Assembly: GCA_900553295.1 (NCBI GenBank)
Contig: USCR01000034.1
Span: forward strand, 1 to 18,887
Length of the DNA stretch: 18,887 bases
Source of the DNA: an uncultured Eubacteriales bacterium
GTDB lineage: Bacteria; Bacillota; Clostridia; Christensenellales; Aristaeellaceae
Direction: 5' to 3'
In this document: positions 13,068 through 18,887 of the stretch, one piece after another
Numbering within the stretch: the first letter of the stretch is position 1
How the letters are laid out: each line of letters begins with the position of its first letter
Notes under the pieces: model-generated
What the model was told of the DNA's origin: nothing
Seen by the model: the letters and a program-made list of their open reading frames with translations, nothing else
The model's database searches: none
Position numbers and translations under genes: made by a program

Positions 13068-14201
13068 TTACTCCTGCACGAAGCGCTCCACCAGCGCAAC
13101 CAGGGCGTCTACTTCCTCCTCCGTGTTGTAAATGCCCACGGAAGCACGGAGCGCGCCGGAACGCAGCGTGCCAAGCCAGGTGTGCATGGCCGGGGCGCAG
13201 TGGAGCCCGCCGCGCAGGGCAAAGCCGGCCTGATCCAGGCTATCGCTTAATGCTCCGCCGTCCATCCTGCGGGGCACAAAGGATGTGATGCCTACCCGCG
13301 GCGCATCGGGATGTCCCAGGCAACGTATCCCGGGGATATGCTCCAGCCCCTCCCGGAGGCGGCGGTTCAGTGCATCCTCATATTCACGGATTTCCGCCAG
13401 GTGCGCACGGACAAAGCGTATCCCCAGGAGCAGCCCGGCGATATTGGGCAGGGGAAGGGTCCCGCTCTCATAGCGGTCGGGAAGGCTCTCCGGCTGCTCC
13501 ATGCTCTCGGAAACAGAGCCGGTGCCGCCGCGTATCAAGGGTTCTGGACAGACGCCGCGGCGCAGCACAAGCAGCCCAACCCCATGGGGACCCAACAGGC
13601 CCTTGTGCCCGGGCATGGCAATCATGTCTGCGTTCAAGGCGTGCAGGCTTACATCCAGCACACCCGCGGTTTGCGCCGCATCCACCAAAAGAGGTACGCC
13701 GTTCTCCTGACAAATGGCGCCCAAACGGCTTATGGGCTGGATCACGCCCGTCACGTTGCTGGCATGGCAAAGGACTACCAGGGCTGTCCTGGGCCCGATG
13801 GCACTTTGAAGCGTATGCGGCTGCAGGATGCCCATGGGGTCGGGCGTGAGGACACGCAGGGTAATTTGCCCCGTGGAGGCCAAGTGGTACAAGGGGCGCA
13901 TGACGGCGTTGTGTTCGCCGTGGGAGCAAATCACCTCGTCACCCTGATGCAACGTGCCCAAAATGGCAAGGTTCAGTGCCTCCGTACAGCTGGGGGTAAA
14001 GATCACCTGCTCGGAGGATTCAGCACCCAGCAGCTGAGCGGCTTCCTCCCGGCAAGCTTGTACAACCCGGCCTGCGCACAGGGATAAGCGATGCCCGCTG
14101 CGCCCGGGATTGGCTCCCAGCTTTTCCAAGGTGCCTGTCATGGCGCGGATGACCTGGGGCGGCTTGGGAAAGCTGGTGGCGGCGTTGTCAAAATAAATCA
14201 T
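13068..14201 (-). CDS. Cysteine desulfurase family protein (class V aminotransferase)
   Basis: The product is 377 residues. Two ATGs are possible; 14201 is chosen over 14207 because AAAGGAG then lies eight bases upstream instead of two and the protein opens with the family-typical MIYFDNAATS. Visible are the PLP-contact THx equivalent SCTEALNL, the aspartate in LLVDAAQTAG, the PLP lysine in MPGHKGLLGP (Lys200), and a C-terminal RGGLHCAPAMHTWLGT with Cys335 in the catalytic loop. These fit the NifS/CsdB-like subgroup of Firmicutes (the EF2568 type) and not IscS. Such enzymes release sulfur or selenium from cysteine or selenocysteine. The gene is divergent from a DUF3343 putative Se/S carrier, a pairing that supports a role in selenium or sulfur trafficking. 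Confidence 0.85.
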   Translation of the reverse strand: MIYFDNAATSFPKPPQVIRAMTGTLEKLGANPGRSGHRLSLCAGRVVQACREEAAQLLGAESSEQVIFTPSCTEALNLAILGTLHQGDEVICSHGEHNAVMRPLYHLASTGQITLRVLTPDPMGILQPHTLQSAIGPRTALVVLCHASNVTGVIQPISRLGAICQENGVPLLVDAAQTAGVLDVSLHALNADMIAMPGHKGLLGPHGVGLLVLRRGVCPEPLIRGGTGSVSESMEQPESLPDRYESGTLPLPNIAGLLLGIRFVRAHLAEIREYEDALNRRLREGLEHIPGIRCLGHPDAPRVGITSFVPRRMDGGALSDSLDQAGFALRGGLHCAPAMHTWLGTLRSGALRASVGIYNTEEEVDALVALVERFVQE

Positions 14202-14291
14202 AGCCATCTCTCCTTTGGCGGAAATCCAACGGTAAACGCACCGCTGCGGCCGCGGTGGTATATCCTATGGAGGAGGGGAGGAGGAATTGAC

Positions 14292-14585
14292 ATGAGAGAA
14301 GAAATTTTTGGTATTGCTTCATTCCGTTCCCGGCAGCAGGTGATGCAGCTGGAGTCTGCGCTGCGCCGCATGGGGGTCCCGGCCAGCATTGTAACTACGC
14401 CCCGGGACGTATCCCTGGGATGTGGACTTTCGGTGCGCTTTGAGCTATCGGATGCCAGCGCGGTTCGTGACGTGTATCAGCATACGCGCCCCGGAAATCT
14501 GATCGGCTTTTACCAGGTGCGTCGGGACATGCATGGAGAAACCAGCGTCTATCCCTTACGTATGGAGGATATAAGACCTTACTGA
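14292..14585 (+). CDS. DUF3343 putative Se/S carrier-like protein
   Basis: A 97-residue protein starting at 14292, seven bases after GGAGG. It shows the DUF3343 pattern: FGIASFRSRQQVMQLE near the start (family form: F-S-AL-AE--L), then VTTPRDVSLGCGLSVRFE with the conserved Cys44 in a proline-arginine...CG context. PF11823 proteins are described as putative selenium/sulfur carriers, and many are encoded next to class V cysteine desulfurases and selenophosphate synthase in Clostridia. Here the divergent neighbour is such a desulfurase, 90 bases away. I infer that Cys44 accepts Se or S from that enzyme. No selD or selenoprotein is in the window. Confidence 0.8.
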   Translation: MREEIFGIASFRSRQQVMQLESALRRMGVPASIVTTPRDVSLGCGLSVRFELSDASAVRDVYQHTRPGNLIGFYQVRRDMHGETSVYPLRMEDIRPY

Positions 14586-14681
14586 AAAAATGGCGCGGCC
14601 ATGCCTTGCGGCCGGATCAGGCGGACCGCTACCACAGCTGAGCAGGCTGCCGGTAGGGGATATTTTTCTGTACTGGCCATC

Positions 14682-14709
14682 TTGCATCCGGCAAGAATAG
14701 CGGTATAAT
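14682..14709 (+). promoter_or_regulatory. Promoter of the MATE transporter gene
   Basis: TTGCAT (14682-14687), 16 bases, perfect TATAAT (14704-14709), with transcription expected near 14716, leaving a short leader of about 27 bases. Confidence 0.65.
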
Positions 14710-14742
14710 ATAGAAATCTGCGAAAGAAAGAGGGCATCCATC

Positions 14743-16071
14743 ATGCTTTTTTCCAAAGAGGATCTGCGCCGTCTGCTCATGCCACTCATGCTGGAGCAGT
14801 TGCTGGCTGTTACGATCGGCATGATGGATACCATGATGGTTTCCACTTGCGGGGAAGCCGCAGTGTCGGGAATCTCCCTGGTAGACTCCATTAACGTCCT
14901 GCTGATCAATATGTTCTCCGCGCTTGCCACCGGCGGTGCGGTGGTGGCTTCCCAATATCTGGGGCGTAAGGAACGGGAAAACGCCAGCATGGCATCCAAG
15001 CAGCTTTTTTATACGATCCTGCTGGTATCCGGTACCATTATGGTGATTTTTTTGGCACTGCGGTATCCGCTGCTAAAACTGATCTTTGGACACATCGAAG
15101 CGGCCGTCATGGCCAACGCGGAGACATATTTCCTTATCACGGTAATTTCCTACCCGTTCCTGGCGCTCTACAATGCCTCCGCAGCGCTGCTCCGCGCCAT
15201 GGGCAATGCCAAGGCATCGCTGATGACGTCCCTCATCATGAATATTATCAATGTGGTGGGGAATGCCATCTTGATTTATGGCTTCGGTTGGGGAGTGGCA
15301 GGTGCCGGCATCGCAACCCTGGCCTCCCGCATTGTGGGCGCGGCGGTAATGCAAAAAAGTCTGAGCAGACCGGACAACCTGATTCCGTGTCCAAATTTTC
15401 GCAAATTTGAATGGCGGGGGGATATGGTAAAGCGCATCCTTTCCGTGGGTGTGCCCACGGGGCTGGAGAGCGGCTTTTTCCAGCTGGGAAAGCTGGTGCT
15501 TTTGCGCATGGTGAGCACCTTTGGTACGGCCAGCATTGCGGCCAACGCAGTGGGCAACAGCCTCACGACCCTGCAGGTGCTGCCGGGCAACGCCATTGGT
15601 TTGGGCATGGTAACGGTGGTGGGGCGTTGCGTGGGCGCAAAAGAATTCGGCCAGGCGCGCACCTATGTGAAAAAGCTCATGCTGATGGCTTACGGCTATA
15701 TGAGCGTACTGAACGTGGTGCTCCTGATCTGCACGGGCTGGCTAACGGGACTGTACAACCTTACCCCGGAGGCCGATGCCATGGCCAGACAGATTATCAC
15801 CATCCACGGCATCGGGAGTATTTTCCTCTGGCCCACGTCCTTTGTGCTGCCCAATGCACTGCGCGCTGCCAATGACGCGCGGTTTACCATGACGATTTCG
15901 TGCATTTCCATGGTGCTGTTCCGCATCGTGTTTGGGTTCTTGCTGGCACAGCAGTTTGGCATGGGGGTTATTGGCGTATGGCTTGCCATGCAGATCGACT
16001 GGGTGTTCCGGATCATATGCTTTGTGTGGCGCTTTCTTAGTGGAGTATGGGAGAAGAAACAGCTTATCTGA
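14743..16071 (+). CDS. MATE family efflux transporter
   Basis: The product is 442 residues, typical for MATE exporters, with about twelve hydrophobic segments. Family traits are the N-terminal LMLEQLLAVTIGMMDTMMVS segment, VSGISLVDSI, GGAVVASQYLGR in the loop after helix 2, RAMGNAKASL in the first half, and VPTGLESGFFQLGKL with ANAVGNS in the second half. The start at 14743 follows AGAGGG. MATE proteins expel cationic drugs, dyes or metabolites using a sodium or proton gradient. With the ABC exporter at the left end this is a second multidrug-type exporter in the window. The substrate is not deducible. Confidence 0.92.
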   Translation: MLFSKEDLRRLLMPLMLEQLLAVTIGMMDTMMVSTCGEAAVSGISLVDSINVLLINMFSALATGGAVVASQYLGRKERENASMASKQLFYTILLVSGTIMVIFLALRYPLLKLIFGHIEAAVMANAETYFLITVISYPFLALYNASAALLRAMGNAKASLMTSLIMNIINVVGNAILIYGFGWGVAGAGIATLASRIVGAAVMQKSLSRPDNLIPCPNFRKFEWRGDMVKRILSVGVPTGLESGFFQLGKLVLLRMVSTFGTASIAANAVGNSLTTLQVLPGNAIGLGMVTVVGRCVGAKEFGQARTYVKKLMLMAYGYMSVLNVVLLICTGWLTGLYNLTPEADAMARQIITIHGIGSIFLWPTSFVLPNALRAANDARFTMTISCISMVLFRIVFGFLLAQQFGMGVIGVWLAMQIDWVFRIICFVWRFLSGVWEKKQLI

Positions 16072-16142
16072 TTCCGCGCGGTGCAAACGTGGCATGGTAG
16101 AGCCCGCCTGAACTTGATATGGCCTGGCCTTTACGGGCAAAA

Positions 16143-16191
16143 TGCACGCTCCATCAAGTGAGCTTTCCATGCGTGCAGCGAGAGAGGCTGC
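16143..16191 (+). other. Overlapping hairpins between MATE and carboxypeptidase genes
   Basis: TGCACGC (16143-16149) pairs with GCGTGCA (16171-16177), while GCAGC (16175-16179) pairs with GCTGC (16187-16191). They share three bases and cannot form together. Only TTTT follows the second stem, nine bases on from GACCC, so this may be a weak terminator for the MATE gene. Nothing else is evident in 16072-16218. Confidence 0.3.
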
Positions 16192-16218
16192 GACCCTTTT
16201 GGATGCCTTCCCAGGGAA

Positions 16219-16247
16219 TTGGTTCACTTAAGCCTTTCGGATAAAAT
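16219..16247 (+). promoter_or_regulatory. Candidate promoter of the carboxypeptidase gene
   Basis: TTGGTT (16219-16224), 17 bases, TAAAAT (16242-16247). The -10 is good and the -35 weak. Transcription would begin near 16254. Confidence 0.45.
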
Positions 16248-16259
16248 TTCCATGGAAAA

Positions 16260-16296
16260 CTTTCTGCCTTTCCGGGCACGCTATGCCCACAGAAAG
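16260..16296 (+). promoter_or_regulatory. 5' UTR double hairpin touching the ribosome binding site
   Basis: CTTTCTG (16260-16266) pairs with CAGAAAG (16290-16296); inside it GGGCA (16274-16278) pairs with TGCCC (16284-16288). The outer 3' arm overlaps the start of the ribosome binding region (AAAGGTGGAG, 16293-16302) of the carboxypeptidase gene and lies at the predicted mRNA 5' end. Confidence 0.45.
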
Positions 16297-16309
16297 GTGG
16301 AGTGTTGCC

Positions 16310-17473
16310 ATGCTGAAAAGGAAAACCCGCTGCGCGGCGCTGCTGTTGGTCGCTGCGCTATTCATCCCTTCCCTGGCCGCGGCGGCGCCGCTGGAAGACG
16401 GCCTGCCCATTGAAATCACCTCGCCCGCGGTTATCCTGGCCGAGGCGGAAACCGGTACGGTCATTTTTGAGAAGAATGCCGACGAGCGGCGCGAAGTGGC
16501 TTCCATCACCAAGCTGATGACGGCGCTGCTTGTCTTTGAGGCACTGGAAGACAATGATATTGCCCTGACGGACCAGGTAACGGTTTCTCAGCGTGCCGCG
16601 GCCATGGAGGGCAGTCAGGCCTTGCTGGATGCCGACACGGACTATAAGCTGGAGGATTTGCTGCGTACCATGATTATGGCCAGTGCCAACGACAGCGCCG
16701 TGGCATTGGCGGAATACCTGGCCGGGACAGAAGAAAACTTCGTTCAGCGGATGAACGAGCGCGCTCAGGCCCTGGGTATGGACGATACCCATTATGTAAA
16801 CTGTACCGGCTATCCCCAGGAGGGACAGTATACCACCGCGCGGGATGTCATGACCCTTTCCTGCGAGGTCAGCCGGCATCCGGCATATCATACCTATGCC
16901 AGCGTGTGGGTGGATACCCTGGTGCATCCCAGTGGCCGCACCACGGACCTGACCAATACCAACCGCCTGGTCCGCTTCTACGAGGGCTGCGATGGGCTCA
17001 AAACAGGGTCCACCGACGCGGCAAAGTATTGTGTCAGCGCAACTGCGGAGAAAAACGGCATGCGTCTGATCGCCGTGGTGCTGGGGTGCGAAAACAGCCA
17101 GACACGCTTTAACGAAGCACGCAGTATGCTGGAATATGGCTTTGCCACCTATCAGCGCGCTACCATTGCCCGAAAGGGTGACGCGCTGGGTGAACAGCTC
17201 AAGGTCAACCGCGGCAGCGCGGAAAGCGTAGATCTGCTGCTGGGCAGCGGTCTGAGCATGCTGCTGCGCAATGGTCAAGCCAGCCAGCTGAAGATGGAGC
17301 TGGTGATCCCTGAAAGCATCGATGCCCCGGTGGATGCCGGGCAGGTAGTGGGCTTTGTGCGTGTGCTGCTGGGAGAAACGGTGGTGGCAAAGCTCAATGT
17401 CGTGGCGGCTTCCGCGGTACCGCTGCCGGGATTTATCGAAGGCTTTTTCCGCATCATCAACGCTTGGCGCTGA
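16310..17473 (+). CDS. dacF: D-alanyl-D-alanine carboxypeptidase (DacF-like)
   Basis: The product is 387 residues. The ATG at 16310 follows AAGGTGGAG; an in-frame ATG at 16283 lacks a binding site. Residues 1 to about 26 form a signal peptide ending AAAA. The peptidase domain has all three active-site motifs: Ser65-Ile-Thr-Lys68, Ser125-Ala-Asn127 and Lys231-Thr-Gly233. After about residue 285 comes a PBP5-type C-terminal beta domain, then an amphipathic end (PGFIEGFFRIINAW) suited to membrane association. The enzyme trims the terminal D-Ala from peptidoglycan pentapeptides outside the cell. The neighbours, a site-2 protease and scpA, recur beside dac genes in Clostridia. The symbol is by family resemblance; dacA or dacB paralogues cannot be excluded. 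Confidence 0.92.
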   Translation: MLKRKTRCAALLLVAALFIPSLAAAAPLEDGLPIEITSPAVILAEAETGTVIFEKNADERREVASITKLMTALLVFEALEDNDIALTDQVTVSQRAAAMEGSQALLDADTDYKLEDLLRTMIMASANDSAVALAEYLAGTEENFVQRMNERAQALGMDDTHYVNCTGYPQEGQYTTARDVMTLSCEVSRHPAYHTYASVWVDTLVHPSGRTTDLTNTNRLVRFYEGCDGLKTGSTDAAKYCVSATAEKNGMRLIAVVLGCENSQTRFNEARSMLEYGFATYQRATIARKGDALGEQLKVNRGSAESVDLLLGSGLSMLLRNGQASQLKMELVIPESIDAPVDAGQVVGFVRVLLGETVVAKLNVVAASAVPLPGFIEGFFRIINAWR

Positions 17474-17476
17474 GGC

Positions 17477-17505
17477 TTGCAGGATCGCCTCTTTCGCGGT
17501 ATAAT
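17477..17505 (+). promoter_or_regulatory. Promoter of the site-2 protease-scpA operon
   Basis: TTGCAG (17477-17482), 17 bases, perfect TATAAT (17500-17505), starting four bases after the carboxypeptidase stop codon. Confidence 0.75.
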
Positions 17506-17549
17506 GTACGGGCATTGCCCGCATCAACGCGAAAAGGGGGACGGAACGG

Positions 17550-18356
17550 TTGTCACGTATTCAGCAGTGGATTTCCATGCTGCAATCCGACCCGATCGGA
17601 TTTGTGCTTTATCTGTTTTACTTGCTGGTCACGGTGCTTTTGAGCCTGATTCTCCATGAGGTAGCGCATGGCTATGTGGCGTACCGCTGTGGGGACGCCA
17701 CCGCGAAGTGGATGGGCCGCCTGAGTTTGGACCCGCGCAAACACTTGGACCCTATCGGTACAATTTGCATGTTTCTGTTTGGCATTGGCTGGGCCAAACC
17801 TGTTCCAGTCAACCCGCGAAACTTTCACAACTACCGCCGGGATGATTTTCTGGTGTCCATTGCAGGTATTGTGACGAATCTATCGCTGTTTGTGCTGTGC
17901 ACTGCGCTGGCGGTGGGCGTGAACGCGGTGATGTTTAAGCCGGAATTTCTGCAAGAGTTCAAATCTTATTTTGGTACGTTGGAATATGTGATTAGCCCAT
18001 ATTACGTATACGGCAACAGCGTTGCCAGTGGCAATGTCACCGAAGAGCTGCTTGCGGCGATGGCGCATCCCTGGCTGCAATATGTGCAACGCTTCCTGCT
18101 GAACATGGCTACGATCAATCTGTCCTTGGCAGTGTTCAACTTCCTGCCGATTCCGCCACTGGATGGTTATCATATTTTCAATGATCTGCTCTTCCGGGGA
18201 AGGTTTCAGCTTTCAGGCCAGGCGTTCCGCGTGGCGCAGGTGGTTTTACTGCTGCTGTGCTTTTCGGGTCTGCTTTCCGAGCTGCTATATTTCATGAACA
18301 TCCATGTGTTCAGTGCGGTAACGCATTTGTTTCTGATGATGACGGGCGGTGCCTGA
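17550..18356 (+). CDS. Site-2 protease family membrane metalloprotease (M50)
   Basis: The product is 268 residues. It starts with TTG at 17550, nine bases after AAGGGGG; the first ATG, at codon 10, has no binding site. The zinc motif HEVAH (36-40) lies inside the first membrane segment, and the third ligand is expected at Asp205 in FNFLPIPPLDGYHI, as in the short YwhC/Rv-type family. Other helices lie at about 68-82, 100-125, 180-200 and 228-250. These enzymes cut within the membrane, often to release regulators, but the substrate of this short branch is not settled. scpA starts three bases after the stop, so the genes are cotranscribed. Confidence 0.92.
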   Translation: MSRIQQWISMLQSDPIGFVLYLFYLLVTVLLSLILHEVAHGYVAYRCGDATAKWMGRLSLDPRKHLDPIGTICMFLFGIGWAKPVPVNPRNFHNYRRDDFLVSIAGIVTNLSLFVLCTALAVGVNAVMFKPEFLQEFKSYFGTLEYVISPYYVYGNSVASGNVTEELLAAMAHPWLQYVQRFLLNMATINLSLAVFNFLPIPPLDGYHIFNDLLFRGRFQLSGQAFRVAQVVLLLLCFSGLLSELLYFMNIHVFSAVTHLFLMMTGGA

Positions 18357-18359
18357 GCC

Positions 18360-18887
18360 ATGGCGATGACGTTCTCTCTGAAGGACTTTGATGGACCGCT
18401 GGATCTGTTGCTGCACCTCATCAATAAGGCCCAAGTGGATATCAAGGATATCTTCGTTTCCCAGATTACCGATCAATATATCGAACATGTGCAGAATGCC
18501 GTGGACCTGGACATGGACGACGCCACGGACTTTCTGGTGATGGCCGCGACGCTGCTGGAAATCAAGAGCAGGGCCATGCTGCCACGTCCGCCGCGCCTGG
18601 AAGAAGACGAGGAGGACCCCGAGCAGGCCCTGATCCGCCGCCTGGAGGAATACAAGCGCTTCCGGGAAACCGCCGCGGAAATGCAGCGGTTTGAGGAGGC
18701 AGCCGCTACCATGTATGCCAAGCTCCCCGAGGAGTACCCGCTGCCGCCCCAGAGTGTGGAGCTGACGGGACTGACGCTGGAGGGGTTGGTCTCCGCTTTC
18801 CTGCGCATCTATAACCGCCGCCCGGCGGAACCGGAGGTCCGGGAAGTCAACCATTATGCGCCCCGGGATATTCGCCGGGATGAACAC
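18360..18887 (+). CDS. scpA: Segregation and condensation protein A, N-terminal part
   Basis: The first 176 codons are present and the gene leaves the window in frame. The N-terminus FSLKDFDGPLDLLLHLI is the ScpA hallmark, followed by KAQVDIKDIFVSQITDQYI and DFLVMAATLLEIKSRAMLP, which form the helical part that contacts the SMC neck. An acidic linker (EEDEEDPEQ) then leads into a coiled region (LIRRLEEYKRFRE). ScpA is the kleisin of the bacterial SMC complex, needed for chromosome compaction and segregation; scpB is expected next. An ATG two codons further in (18366) is an alternative start, since the binding site here is weak and translation probably relies on coupling. Confidence 0.95.
   Translation, partial: MAMTFSLKDFDGPLDLLLHLINKAQVDIKDIFVSQITDQYIEHVQNAVDLDMDDATDFLVMAATLLEIKSRAMLPRPPRLEEDEEDPEQALIRRLEEYKRFRETAAEMQRFEEAAATMYAKLPEEYPLPPQSVELTGLTLEGLVSAFLRIYNRRPAEPEVREVNHYAPRDIRRDEH

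Noticed and set aside
13055..13068. AGGCT-CTTC-AGCCT hairpin bridging the stop codons of two convergent genes
   Set aside because: It could slow polymerases from both sides, but there are only five pairs and no T-run, so I do not call it a terminator.
13285..14087. Long plus-strand reading frames antisense to the cysteine desulfurase
   Set aside because: They are high-GC shadows of the real gene, with no binding sites and no recognisable domains. The same applies to other long antisense frames in the window.
14590..14615. CGGCC/GGCCG hairpin after the DUF3343 gene
   Set aside because: No T-run follows on the plus strand, and on the minus strand the T-run is separated from the stem and no minus-strand gene ends there.

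Overview
The window looks like chromosomal DNA of a GC-rich Gram-positive anaerobe, most likely class Clostridia (Bacillota). This is inferred from strong AGGAGG-type ribosome binding sites, sigma-A-like promoters, T-run terminators, GTG/TTG starts and the gene families present (heterodimeric ABC exporter, DUF3343 plus class V aminotransferase, dac/site-2 protease/scpA cluster). Genus cannot be decided by eye. I see no rRNA, tRNA, CRISPR array, insertion sequence or prophage.

Left block (minus strand, 5140 to 1): a promoter, a 36-residue leader peptide and an intrinsic terminator precede a two-gene heterodimeric ABC exporter. A second terminator follows. Then come a membrane fusion protein and the start of a MacB-type ATPase, which runs off the left edge. 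The leader contains mutually exclusive RNA pairings typical of ribosome-controlled transcription attenuation. This is the most interesting signal in the window.

Right of that promoter (plus strand): tartronate semialdehyde reductase and glycerate kinase, which together feed D-glycerate into glycolysis. They are followed by a terminator, a TspO-like membrane protein, a structured intergenic stretch and an exported DUF3089 alpha/beta-hydrolase-like protein.

Middle (minus strand, 12174 to 9606): an operon with a NadD-YqeK fusion, ribosome silencing factor RsfS and a DNA repair methyltransferase, closed by a terminator. It is followed by a self-contained unit encoding a 76-residue protein with ten cysteines and a CCCCHHR tail.

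Right block: a four-helix membrane protein of unknown function (plus) converges on a cysteine desulfurase-like enzyme (minus). That enzyme is divergent from a DUF3343 putative Se/S carrier. Next are a MATE exporter, a D-Ala-D-Ala carboxypeptidase, a site-2 protease and the start of scpA, all on the plus strand, most with a recognisable promoter.
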